Shown here: piece by piece, positions 15,968-26,321 of the stretch
Layout: each line of letters starts with the position of its first letter
Numbering within the stretch: the stretch's first letter is position 1
Source: Nocardiopsis sp. N85
GTDB taxonomy: Bacteria > Actinomycetota > Actinomycetes > Streptosporangiales > Streptosporangiaceae
Assembly (NCBI RefSeq): GCF_028882275.1
Contig: NZ_JARBUT010000007.1
Location: 62,001 to 126,000 of the forward strand
Direction of reading: 5' to 3'
DNA: 64,000 nt
The notes under the pieces: model-generated
Told to the model about the DNA's origin: nothing
Seen by the model: the letters and a program-made list of their open reading frames with translations, nothing else
The model's database searches: none
Translations under genes and position numbers: made by a program

Positions 15968-16638
15968 CCCCTCGCAGGTCCGGTGCGGCCGCTCACGCGG
16001 CCGCACCGGGAACACCCCCGCCGCCTCTCGCCGCACCCCCGACCGGGCCCGCGGAGCGCGCCCGGCGCCCGGCGACGATCTCGAACTCCGCCGACCGGTA
16101 CAGCGTTTGACCAGGCCGCGATATCCGCGCATCGAATATTACATTCCGGGTGATGGGATCTCATGATCGAATCATCACATTCCGGCGCGTCGGCAGTTCG
16201 CTTTCCCTGAACTCGGGCTACGTCGAGAAGAGTATGTGCGCGCGCTCCGGGAGGATTTGACTTCGCGGGCTTTCTCCGTGGAGGATGCGAGCGTCTTCGG
16301 CTCCGAGCACGGGCTTCCCGTGTTCCGGGAGAAGCGACCGACGCGTCTTTTCCATCAGAAAGACGTGGAATCAGAGAACCGTCCGTTCGGGAAAGGCGAT
16401 AGAGGAGTGGACGCGAAGGAAGAACGGTCTTCCGATGCGGCCGCACCAACGATCGGACGCATTCGCCGCTCACCGGTCCCGGTGAGCGGAGCGGAAAAGG
16501 AAGAGCACATCGGAACGAACGTCGTACCGCCGAACGGAGTCCGTGCGTGACGCTCCGGCCCGGCGGTCCCGGCCCCTCGGGTCGGGGCCCACCTCCGGTT
16601 CCCCTCGCCCCCGCCGTCCGACCACTCCGAGGAGACAC
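15968..16638. other. Gene-free, locally AT-richer region with repeats
   Basis: About 670 bases carry no convincing gene. ACATTCCGG occurs at 16141-16149 and again at 16177-16185, flanking an inverted GTGATG/CATCAC pair at 16150-16155 and 16173-16178. A 7-bp hairpin CGTCTTT/AAAGACG lies at 16344-16365. The composition from about 16100 to 16520 is clearly less GC-rich than the flanks. It probably holds the promoter of the secreted hydrolase gene. Confidence 0.4.
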
Positions 16639-17580
16639 ATGACGTCCACTGACCGAACGAACACCGGCCGCGCCACGGCCGTGGCGCTGACCGCCCTGCT
16701 GGCCGCGGGCCTCGCCATCGTCCCGACCACGACCGCAGCCGCCGCCCCCGAGGCCAAGAGGGCGCCCATCTGCACCTCGAAGGCGCATCCCGAGATCGCG
16801 AAACGACTCGACCAGCGGATCCGACAGGAGGTCCGCCTGCGCGAAGGGACCATCTCCGTGGGGGTCTCCGCCTTCGATGGGGACCTCGTCTGCGCGCTGG
16901 GCGCGAAGAACCGGTTCGACGCCGCCAGCACCGGCAAGGTGGTCATCCTCGGCGCTCTGCTGCGCACGGCCATGGACGAGGGGCGCGAACTCACCTCCCG
17001 GGAGAAGGAGCTCGCGACCGACATGATCACGGTGTCCGGGAACGACTCCGCGGTGGAGCTGCGCAATCAGCTGGGCCCCGAGCGCCTCCAGCGCTTCCTC
17101 GACCTCGCGGGGATGCACCGCACGAAGCTCCACCCCGAGGGGTACACCGGGCTGATGAAGATCAACGTCCGGGACCAGCTCACCCTGCTCGGCGTGCTCC
17201 GCACCGAGAACGACGTGCTCGGCGCGGACGAGCGCGCGTACGCCCGCGGCCTCATGGGCGACGTGATCGAGTCGCAGCGCTGGGGCGTTCCCACGGGTGC
17301 GCCCGCGGGCGCCGGGGTCTACCACAAGAACGGCTGGCTGCCCTACGACAACACCGACACCTGGCGGATCAACAGCATGGGCGGGTTCCAGGACACGTCG
17401 ATCGGCGACTACGACATCGTCGTCCTCACCGACGGCAACGACGGTATGCAGTACGGGGTGGACAGCATCGGCGCCGTGGCCGTCGGCGTGCACTCCGTCC
17501 TGACCGGTGAGAGCCTGCGGACCCTGTCCCAGCCGACCGAGGCCCCCGAGGCCGTCTCCGACGGCTCCGACCGGGCCTGA
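16639..17580 (+). CDS. Secreted serine hydrolase, class A beta-lactamase-like fold
   Basis: ATG 16639 follows GAGGAG. The 313-residue protein has a signal peptide ending near Ala-Ala-Ala-Ala at residues 33-36, and then the beta-lactamase-like triad of motifs: Ser97-Thr-Gly-Lys100 (SxxK), Ser133-Gly-Asn135 in the SDN position, and Lys230-Asn-Gly232 in the KTG position. There is no obvious Glu166-bearing omega loop of true class A enzymes, so it may be a peptidase or esterase of the same fold instead of an antibiotic-resistance enzyme. It is exported and monocistronic, and a strong hairpin follows. Confidence 0.85.
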   Translation: MTSTDRTNTGRATAVALTALLAAGLAIVPTTTAAAAPEAKRAPICTSKAHPEIAKRLDQRIRQEVRLREGTISVGVSAFDGDLVCALGAKNRFDAASTGKVVILGALLRTAMDEGRELTSREKELATDMITVSGNDSAVELRNQLGPERLQRFLDLAGMHRTKLHPEGYTGLMKINVRDQLTLLGVLRTENDVLGADERAYARGLMGDVIESQRWGVPTGAPAGAGVYHKNGWLPYDNTDTWRINSMGGFQDTSIGDYDIVVLTDGNDGMQYGVDSIGAVAVGVHSVLTGESLRTLSQPTEAPEAVSDGSDRA

Positions 17581-17588
17581 CACCCCGC

Positions 17589-17621
17589 GCCCCCGCACCG
17601 CCGGGACGCGGGTGCGGGGGC
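17589..17621. terminator. Hairpin terminator after the serine hydrolase gene
   Basis: GCCCCCGCACC pairs perfectly with GGTGCGGGGGC across an 11-base loop, eight bases after the stop. Confidence 0.8.
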
Positions 17622-17714
17622 CCGGTGCGGTCCGGCGGGGGCCGTGACCGCGCCGGGCCCCGCCGAGGTGGTGCGCGGGCTCGGTACGGCGAACGGAGGG
17701 TGCCCGGGTGCCGC

Positions 17715-18770
17715 CTACCTTCTCGGCGCCCCGACGACCTCGGACAGATCCACCGCCAGCGGCTCGGGGGACAGGGCCGCCAGGAAGTCGGCGGCGTCGA
17801 ACACCTCCCCGGGGGCGACGGCCCCGACCGCGTGGGAACGGCCGTCCAGCAGGCGCGCGACCGCCTCGACCACCAGTGGCGCGGTCACCGCGTAGATGTC
17901 CCGGCCGGTGGCCAGGGCCCGGTGCTCGACCCCGTCGAGGAGCACCCGGACGTCGACCGCGAACCTCTGGTCGGACCGCCCGGTCTCATCGGTCGCCTCG
18001 GGCCCGGGGGTGGTCGGATCGCGCAGCTCGTTCAGGGGCGCCTCGCTCAGATGGGAGACGATCCGTCGCGCCCCCAGATGGCGGTGCATCGTGATGACCT
18101 CGGAGAACGGGAGATCCACCACCTTCTGTCTCCCGAGAGGGGCGGGGAAGTCCCAGATGCGCGGTGCCGCCGCGTCCAGGGGCGCCAACCGTCCGTCGGC
18201 GACGACCAGGCGGCGGGCCGTGTTGCGCTCGCCGGTGATCCTCGTACCCTCGGTGGGCCACCACCGGTCCAGCCCCATGGCGACCGTGATCGCCTCCACC
18301 CCGCCCGTGCGTCCACCGACCACGGCGGAGGCCAGCAGGTCGGCGAGACCGCCGTAGAACGCCATCGCCGGCAGGACCACCACGCCCGCCGCGGCGGCGG
18401 CATCGCCGTGCTCTCGGTAGGTGGCCCGCACCGAGGCCTGTTCGGCGGTCACGTCCAGATAGTGGGCTCCGGCCCGCACCGCCGCGGCGGCCACCGGTCC
18501 CGCGGTGTCCAGGAACGGGCCGGCGCAGTTGACCACCGCCGCCACACCCTCGACCGCCCTTCCCAGCGACTCGGCGTCCCCCGTCGGACGCACCTCGACA
18601 CCGGGGTACCGACGGCCCACCTCGGCGAGCCGCTCCGCGTCGCGCCCGGACGGCACCGGCTCCAGACCACGGCGCACCAACTCGTCGATCACGAACCGGC
18701 CGGTGTGGCCGTAGGCGCCGTGGACCAGTACACGTCCGTGTGCGCGCGATGTGCTCCTCGATGCATTCAC
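17715..18770 (-). CDS. Saccharopine dehydrogenase-like NAD(P)-binding protein
   Basis: Starting at the GTG at 18770 (AAGGA seven bases upstream), the 351-residue product has an N-terminal Rossmann loop VLVHGAYGHTGRFVIDEL, then AVVNCAGPFLDTAGPVAAAAV and HYLDVTAEQASV, the sequence pattern of the saccharopine dehydrogenase / trans-acting enoyl reductase group. The C-terminal half is not diagnostic. It is divergent from a GlxA-type AraC regulator 70 bases away, which probably controls it. Despite the name, these proteins are usually not lysine enzymes; the substrate is unknown. Confidence 0.82.
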   Translation of the reverse strand: MNASRSTSRAHGRVLVHGAYGHTGRFVIDELVRRGLEPVPSGRDAERLAEVGRRYPGVEVRPTGDAESLGRAVEGVAAVVNCAGPFLDTAGPVAAAAVRAGAHYLDVTAEQASVRATYREHGDAAAAAGVVVLPAMAFYGGLADLLASAVVGGRTGGVEAITVAMGLDRWWPTEGTRITGERNTARRLVVADGRLAPLDAAAPRIWDFPAPLGRQKVVDLPFSEVITMHRHLGARRIVSHLSEAPLNELRDPTTPGPEATDETGRSDQRFAVDVRVLLDGVEHRALATGRDIYAVTAPLVVEAVARLLDGRSHAVGAVAPGEVFDAADFLAALSPEPLAVDLSEVVGAPRR

Positions 18771-18840
18771 GGGTCCATCCTTCGCCCCGGGCCCGCGACG
18801 CACCAGCGTCCGATCCGACATCCTCCGTACACTTTCCGAC

Positions 18841-19812
18841 ATGCACTCCGTTGGAATCGCCGTACACGAGCACACGATGCCCTACGAGACGGCGATCGCC
18901 GCGGAGGTCTTCGGAGTCGACCGCTCCGACCTGTCCCCTGACGGCGGCTGGTACCGGCTGACCGCCCATACCGCCGACGGCGCGGTCGCCCCTCCGCTGC
19001 CGGGGGTTCCCGCGCGACGGTGGGCGGACCTGGTCGGGGTCGACACCGTGGTCGTGCCCGCGACCCGCCTCCCCGAGGCGGACCCCTCCCCCGCGTTCCT
19101 GTCGGCCCTGCGCGCGGCCCACGACGCCGGGAGCCGGATCGTGTCCCTGTGCACCGGCTCCTTCGTGCTCGCCGCCGCCGGCCTGCTCGACGGCCTGGCC
19201 GCCACCACGCACTGGATGCACGCCGACGCGCTGGCCCGGCTCCACCCGTCCGTGGAGGTGCGCGCCGACGTCCTCTACACCGACAACGGTCGGGTCCTCA
19301 CCTCGGCGGGCAAGACCGCGGCCCTGGACCTGTGCCTGCACCTGGTGCGCCTCGACCACGGGGCCGCGGCTGCCGCCGGGCTCGCCCGCCGCCTCGTGGC
19401 ACCGGCCCATCGCCCGGGCGGTCAGGCCCAGTTCATCGCCCCACCGGCCGTCCCCCACCCCGCCGACACCCTGGGCGAGGCCCTGGAGTGGGCCCGCGCA
19501 CGCCTCGACCTGCCACTGACCGTCGAGGACCTGGCCCGACGGGCCGGTCTGAGCTCCCGACAGCTCGTCCGGCGGATGCGGGCCGAAACGGGGACGACGC
19601 CGTTGGCGTGGTTGCACCGTCGGCGCATCCACCTGGCCCAGGAACTCCTGGAGAGCACCGACGCCACCGTCGAGCAGATCGCCGCCCGCTGCGGCATGGG
19701 CACCGCCACCACGCTGCGCCGCCACTTCCACCGGGTCGTCGGCGTGAGCCCCCTCGCCTACCGGTCGGTTTTCCGCGCCTCTCGCCCACCCCGCCGGGTC
19801 GTGTCCCGGTGA
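18841..19812 (+). CDS. GlxA-type AraC-family regulator with DJ-1/PfpI domain
   Basis: The ATG at 18841 gives 323 residues. The first about 175 form a DJ-1/PfpI-like ligand domain: VGIAVHEHTMPYETAIAAEV at the start, and the nucleophile-elbow region GSRIVSLCTGSFVLAAAGLL, with Cys in the usual place. The C-terminal 100 residues are two AraC helix-turn-helix units (LTVEDLARRAGLSSRQLVRR and ATVEQIAARCGMGTATTLRR) ending with VVGVSPLAYR. Such regulators are activators. It is divergent from the saccharopine dehydrogenase-like gene, its likely target. Confidence 0.9.
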   Translation: MHSVGIAVHEHTMPYETAIAAEVFGVDRSDLSPDGGWYRLTAHTADGAVAPPLPGVPARRWADLVGVDTVVVPATRLPEADPSPAFLSALRAAHDAGSRIVSLCTGSFVLAAAGLLDGLAATTHWMHADALARLHPSVEVRADVLYTDNGRVLTSAGKTAALDLCLHLVRLDHGAAAAAGLARRLVAPAHRPGGQAQFIAPPAVPHPADTLGEALEWARARLDLPLTVEDLARRAGLSSRQLVRRMRAETGTTPLAWLHRRRIHLAQELLESTDATVEQIAARCGMGTATTLRRHFHRVVGVSPLAYRSVFRASRPPRRVVSR

Positions 19813-19903
19813 GCCTCCGCTTCGTGCTCGGCGCGCCCGGGGAACGGGGACCCTCGGTTCCGCGCTCACGTCCTCGTTCCGTACGTGGTCCCCGGCCGTG
19901 ACG

Positions 19904-19960
19904 GCGGGCGTCGCCGCCCACCGCGTCCCGGGCAGGGGAAGCGGTGGGCGAGACGCCCGC
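19904..19960. terminator. Long imperfect hairpin between convergent genes
   Basis: GCGGGCGTC...CGCCCACCGC pairs with GCGGTGGGCG...GACGCCCGC over about 19 base pairs with a small bulge and a 17-base loop. It lies between the AraC and UvrA-like stops. Confidence 0.6.
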
Positions 19961-20015
19961 ACGGTGGACCCGCCGGGGGGCGGGGCGGTGCCACTCCGGG
20001 GTGGGGTGAGCGGGG

Positions 20016-22295
<2,280 letters not shown>

Positions 22296-22299
22296 GTTT

Positions 22300-22344
22300 C
22301 CTTATGCGATAAAGTATTTGCCTGAAAGATTTTATGGCATAAGG
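22300..22344. promoter_or_regulatory. Paired operator boxes between UvrA-like and TetR genes
   Basis: TTATGCGATAA (22302-22312) and TTATGGCATAA (22332-22342, a perfect palindrome about its central G) lie 30 bases apart in an AT-rich island. Together CCTTATGC (22300-22307) and GCATAAGG (22337-22344) also form one large inverted repeat. The second box overlaps the region just ahead of the TetR ribosome site. Confidence 0.65.
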
Positions 22345-22353
22345 GGGACAATC

Positions 22354-23193
22354 GTGGTCGTGTACGCCGGACAGGGGGACGCACGCAGGGCGATGACCCT
22401 GCTGTGGCGCGATCGGAGGGACCGCCCGGAGCCGGCGGCCCCCGGACGCCGTCCCGAACTCAGCGTGGACCTGGTGGTGGAGACCGCCGTCTCGGTGGCC
22501 GACACCGACGGCATGGAGGCGCTGTCCATGCGTGCCGTCGGCGAACGCCTGGGACGCACCGCCATGTCCCTCTACACCTACGTGGCCAGCAAGAACGAGC
22601 TCGTCGAGCTGATGTACGACCACGCCTTCGGGGAACCCGCCGACGCCGCCGAGGCCGACGACTCCCCCGACTGGCGCACCGCCACCGAGGCGTGGGCGCA
22701 CCGCCTGTGGGACTTCTACCTGCGCCACCCGTGGACCTTGGAGGTCTCGCTGGCCCGCCCGGTCCTGGGCCCCAACGAGTACCGGCTCCTCGAATCGCTG
22801 GCGGGCGTCCTGCACGGGGCCGGACTGTCTCCGGCCCGTATCCGCAACACCTACGGCACCCTGCACAACCTGGTACGCGGCCAGGTGCAGACCGCCGCCG
22901 AGGCACGTCGTGCCGAGGCGGTCACCGGTGTGCCCGAGGACGAGTGGTGGTACGAGCGCTCGGCGCTGCTGGAGGAGGTCGCCCCCGACTTCACGACGCG
23001 CTTCCCGGTGCTGTCGGCGATGGCCGAGGCGGGCGCGTTCGTCAACGAGACAGAGGACGAGCCCTACCTGGAGCAGGAGGCCCGCGAGACCTTCCGCTCC
23101 GGTCTGGCCTCCGTCCTGGACTCCCTGGAGGCGCACCTGTCCCCCGGGGACCGAGGTCCTCGCCGGGCCGATCCGGATACGACCCTCACCTGA
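22354..23193 (+). CDS. TetR-family regulator with TetR_C-type ligand domain
   Basis: I start at the GTG at 22354, six bases after AAGGGGG, which gives 279 residues; ATG 22393 is an alternative. The HTH (ALSMRAVGERLGRTAMSLYT) and following YVASKNELVELMYD lie at about residues 50-90, and the long helical C-terminal domain with HPWTLEVSLARPVLGPNEY resembles the tetracycline-repressor C-terminal family. Divergence from the UvrA-like resistance gene and the shared boxes make it the probable repressor of that gene, released by a DNA-active drug. Confidence 0.85.
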   Translation: MVVYAGQGDARRAMTLLWRDRRDRPEPAAPGRRPELSVDLVVETAVSVADTDGMEALSMRAVGERLGRTAMSLYTYVASKNELVELMYDHAFGEPADAAEADDSPDWRTATEAWAHRLWDFYLRHPWTLEVSLARPVLGPNEYRLLESLAGVLHGAGLSPARIRNTYGTLHNLVRGQVQTAAEARRAEAVTGVPEDEWWYERSALLEEVAPDFTTRFPVLSAMAEAGAFVNETEDEPYLEQEARETFRSGLASVLDSLEAHLSPGDRGPRRADPDTTLT

Positions 23194-23302
23194 GGGCCCC
23201 GACCCGCCACCGTGCGCCCTGGCCGGCATCGGCGGAGCGTGCCGGCGCGGCGGCCGCGAAGGCGTGGGGGCGGCCCTCATCCGGGCCGGGTGTTCGTGCG
23301 GC

Positions 23303-24193
23303 TCACGCCAGGCGCAGTTCCTCGACCAGGCGGGCCACCCGCTCACGCTGGGCGGCGGCCAGCCCCAGGACCGGGCGGGGCAGGCAGTGCGGGGCGACCA
23401 GCCCCAGGTGTTCGGCGATCGCCGCCGTCACCCGCAGGCTGCCGTGGGCGGCGAACAGATCCCACAGGGGCCGCAACCGCTTCGACCCGGCCACGGCGAC
23501 CGCGGGGTCCCCGTCGAGCGCGGCCCGGGCCAGGGGCGTCACGATGCCGGGCACCGTACCGCCGACCGTGGAGAACCAGACCCGGCCGCCGGCGTTCAGC
23601 CCGGTGACGGCGGCACCGTCACCGGAGACGCCGATGCGCACGTGTTCGGGGACCGCGCGGTGGATCGCCGCGACGTGCTCACGGGCGGCGTCCGGGTCCG
23701 GGGGGACCGGGGGGATCTTGATCGCGGCCACGTTCGGCAGCCCCGCGATCCGCGCGTACAGCTCGGTCGAGAAGGTGAAGTGCGTCGTGCCCGGGTTGTC
23801 GTAGACCACCAGCGGCACCGACAGGTCGGCGGTGACGTCCTCGTAGAGTCCGAACACCTCGTCGTCGGTGAGCGCCTGATAGCTCATCGGGGCCAGCAGC
23901 ACGCCGGCCGCGCCGGCCTCCTGGGCGTCCTGGGCCAAGGCCCGCACCTGGGAGGTGCGCAGCGCTCCGATTCCGACGATCACCGGGGTGTCGCCCGCCG
24001 AGCGCACGGCGGCTCGGGCCACACGGCCGCGCTCCCGGCGGTCGAGGTAGGCGTAGGAGCCGGTGGATCCCAGCGCGCCGATGGAGTCGACGCCGGCCTC
24101 GACCAGGCGGGTGACGAGCCGGGCGTAGGCGCGCTCGTCGAAGCGGTCGTCGTCCAGCGGGGTCAAGGGGAAGGCGCTCAGGCCGGTGAACAT
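23303..24193 (-). CDS. Dihydrodipicolinate synthase-family aldolase/lyase
   Basis: The 296-residue TIM barrel starts at an ATG inside the last 16 bases of the MocR gene. It has the family GSTGS pyruvate-carboxylate loop (GALGSTGSYAYLDRRER), the active-site Tyr in VVYDNPGTTHF, and the Schiff-base Lys in NVAAIKIPPVPP. The housekeeping DapA signature is imperfect, and the gene is bound to a MocR regulator, so a dedicated role in catabolism of a keto acid or amino acid is more likely than lysine synthesis. Translation is probably coupled to the upstream regulator. Confidence 0.85.
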   Translation of the reverse strand: MFTGLSAFPLTPLDDDRFDERAYARLVTRLVEAGVDSIGALGSTGSYAYLDRRERGRVARAAVRSAGDTPVIVGIGALRTSQVRALAQDAQEAGAAGVLLAPMSYQALTDDEVFGLYEDVTADLSVPLVVYDNPGTTHFTFSTELYARIAGLPNVAAIKIPPVPPDPDAAREHVAAIHRAVPEHVRIGVSGDGAAVTGLNAGGRVWFSTVGGTVPGIVTPLARAALDGDPAVAVAGSKRLRPLWDLFAAHGSLRVTAAIAEHLGLVAPHCLPRPVLGLAAAQRERVARLVEELRLA

Positions 24194-25500
24194 GGACTCT
24201 CCGAGGTGATCGAGGCGAGGGTGGTGGCCAGCCGCGCGGCGAAGGCGTCGGCGTGTTCGGGGAGGAGGGTGGAGGTGGTGACCCGGATGGCCGGCCCGTG
24301 GGCCAGGGTGAACAGCGACCCGGGGCGCACGGCCCACCCGTGGTCGGCCAGGGCGTTCACCACGACCGCCTCCGGGACCCCGGCCAGGGGGATCCACACG
24401 TTGAGGCCGTCCGCCGCCTCCGACCAGGACAGGTCGTGGGCGGCCAGGGCGTCGGTCAACAACCTGCGCCGGTCCGCGTACGTCCGGGCGGCGTGGTCCA
24501 GCCGGGCCGGGGTGGCGGAGTGGGTGAGGACGCCGGCGACCAGGTGCTGGAGCACGTGGCTGACCCACGCGGCCGCCGCCGGACGAGCCCGCAACCGGTC
24601 CGCGGTGTCGCGGTCGCACACCGTCAGGGCCAGACGCATGTCCGGGCCCAGGAACTTCGAGACCGAGCGGACCAACGCCCACCGGGCCGTACCGACGGGG
24701 GTGACGCGCCGGTAGGGGGTGCGGGCCAGGGCCGAGAAATGGTCGTCCTCGATCACCAGCACCTCCGGATGGGCCGCCAGGAGCGCGCGCAGTTCCTCCG
24801 CGCGCCGCGCGGTCAGGCTCGCCCCGGTCGGGTTGTGCGCCCGCGGGGTGCACACCACCGCCCGCACCCCCGCTCGCAGGGCCGCGCGCAGTCCGTCGGT
24901 GGTCATGCCGTGTTCGTCGATCGGCACGGGCACGGGGCGGTATCCGTTGAGCCGGAGCGTGCCGATGCTGGACAGGAAGCACGGGTCCTCGACGGCGACC
25001 GCGTCCCCGCGCGTCAGGTGCGCGCTCAGCACGCGCTCGACCGCGTCCACGGCTCCGTGGGTGAGCACGAGTGCCCCGTCGGGACCGGCGTCGGGGAGCA
25101 GGTGCCGTTCGGCCCAGCGGCCCAGTCGCTCATCGATCCCGGGCGAGCCGTACAGGACGGTCGAGTAGCCCCGTAGGTCGGGCAGTGCGGGCAGGAGCGC
25201 CGGATCGGGGTTGCCGTCGGCGAGGTTCACCGCGTCGCCGAGCGCGGAGGCGCCTTCGCCGGCCACGGGCACCAGGGCGCGCACCACCGTGCCCCCGCGG
25301 CGGCGGGTCTCGACGATCCCCGCCGCCGCCAGCGCGGCGTATCCGGCCGCGACGGTGTTGCGGTTCACCCCCCGCACGGCGGCCAGCGCGCGGACCGAGG
25401 GCAGCACATCGCCCGGGCGCAACTCCCCGCGCGCGATCAGGTCGCGTACCGAGTCGGCGATCGCGGCCGCGGAATCCCCGGTGATGGTCGGTTCCGGCAT
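24178..25500 (-). CDS. MocR-type regulator (GntR HTH fused to class I aminotransferase fold)
   Basis: The 440-residue protein has a GntR winged helix in the first 75 residues (GDVLPSVRALAAVRGVNRNTV) and then a type I PLP-dependent aminotransferase fold. The cofactor region includes the NPTG motif in PRAHNPTGASL, the Asp of VIEDDHF and the Schiff-base Lys in VRSVSKFLGPDMRL. MocR proteins sense an amino compound or PLP. It overlaps and precedes the DHDPS-like gene, which it probably controls, and a perfect 12-base palindrome lies 20 bases upstream of its start. Confidence 0.9.
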   Translation of the reverse strand: MPEPTITGDSAAAIADSVRDLIARGELRPGDVLPSVRALAAVRGVNRNTVAAGYAALAAAGIVETRRRGGTVVRALVPVAGEGASALGDAVNLADGNPDPALLPALPDLRGYSTVLYGSPGIDERLGRWAERHLLPDAGPDGALVLTHGAVDAVERVLSAHLTRGDAVAVEDPCFLSSIGTLRLNGYRPVPVPIDEHGMTTDGLRAALRAGVRAVVCTPRAHNPTGASLTARRAEELRALLAAHPEVLVIEDDHFSALARTPYRRVTPVGTARWALVRSVSKFLGPDMRLALTVCDRDTADRLRARPAAAAWVSHVLQHLVAGVLTHSATPARLDHAARTYADRRRLLTDALAAHDLSWSEAADGLNVWIPLAGVPEAVVVNALADHGWAVRPGSLFTLAHGPAIRVTTSTLLPEHADAFAARLATTLASITSESPCSPA

Positions 25501-25520
25501 GCCCCCATCATACGCCGATA

Positions 25521-25532
25521 TGTCCTAGGACA
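25521..25532. promoter_or_regulatory. Operator candidate of the MocR unit
   Basis: TGTCCTAGGACA is a perfect 12-base palindrome in an AT-rich patch, 20 bases ahead of the MocR start. It probably overlaps the promoter of the MocR/DHDPS-like pair. Confidence 0.6.
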
Positions 25533-25623
25533 AAAGATCGACTGAGCGGACGACCCTCGACGGCGCGACCGCGCCGGGCGAACCGACCCGTTCCCGGATC
25601 ATCCGGACCCCGTCGCCGGGGGG

Positions 25624-26187
25624 TCATCGCGCGAGGGCCTGCCCCGCGCCGGCGTTGCGCCCTCCTTCGGGGAGTCGGTCCAGGAAGTCGGTGATCAGCG
25701 GAGCCATCTCCGAAAGCCGCTCCTCCAACGCGAAATGACCGGTGTCCAAGACGTGCACCTCGGCCTCGGGCAGGTCCCGCAGGTAAGCGTGCGCACCCGG
25801 CTCGGGGAAGAAGGGGTCGCCCTCGCCCCACAGCACCGGCGTCGGCGGGGCCAGTGCGCGCAGGTGGGCCTGCCGGCGCGGGTAGGCGGCCAGGTTGGAG
25901 TGGTAGTCGAAGGCGAGCGCCGCCTGGGCGTCCGCGCGACCGGGCGACTCCAGGAAGTACTGGTCCAGCACCCAGCCGTCGGGGGCGAGATGTTCGAGGT
26001 CGGCGACACCGGTCTCGTACCGGCTTCGGGTGCCCGCGACGGTGAACAGGTCCAGGATCCGCTCGCGCGCCCCGGCCTGCTCGGGACGCAGGGCGATGAA
26101 ATCGCGCGCACCGGGCGAGAGGCCCTCGTCGTAGAGGTCGGCGTTCTGCACGATGAGCCCGGCGATCGCTTCGGGGCGGCGTTCGGG
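25624..26187 (-). pseudogene. Alpha/beta hydrolase, C-terminal remnant without its 5' half
   Basis: From about 26187 down to the stop the frame encodes about 185 residues that match the cap and C-terminal half of a haloalkane-dehalogenase-like hydrolase: RRPEAIAGLIVQNADLYDEG, PDGWVLDQYFLESPGR, PTPVLWGEGDPFF (acid residue) and the catalytic-His segment DTGHFALEERL. The N-terminal oxyanion loop and nucleophile elbow are absent; upstream of about 26187 the same frame is only the antisense of a CGNR zinc-finger remnant. It has no start or promoter of its own and is presumably dead. The lost part would be about 120-130 codons. Confidence 0.82.
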
Positions 26188-26318
26188 TGCGCGCTTGCGA
26201 GGCCCCCGACTGCGTGTTGTCGTTCCTGCCCGCGCACCCCGAACACCGCTGGTGCTCCCCCGAACGCTGCGGCAACCGGGTCCGCGTCGCGCGCTACCAA
26301 CGCCGCCACCGCGCCTGA
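26184..26318 (+). pseudogene. CGNR zinc-finger protein, C-terminal remnant
   Basis: This 44-codon fragment reads RVRACEAPDCVLSFL, then HRWCSPERCGNRVRVARY, and ends at the TGA at 26316-26318. It holds the complete CGNR zinc knuckle (C-x4-C, then C-x4-C with Cys-Gly-Asn-Arg) that closes a family of stress-response regulators of about 180 residues. Nothing resembling their N-terminal domain (ABATE) precedes it; instead the sequence passes directly into the truncated hydrolase on the other strand. The two genes once diverged from a common 5' region that has been deleted. Confidence 0.82.
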
Positions 26319-26321
26319 CGT

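Noticed and set aside
16236-16550. Open frame of 104 codons in the composition dip before the serine hydrolase gene
   Set aside because: No ribosome site, no recognisable motif, and its codon use is unlike the neighbours.
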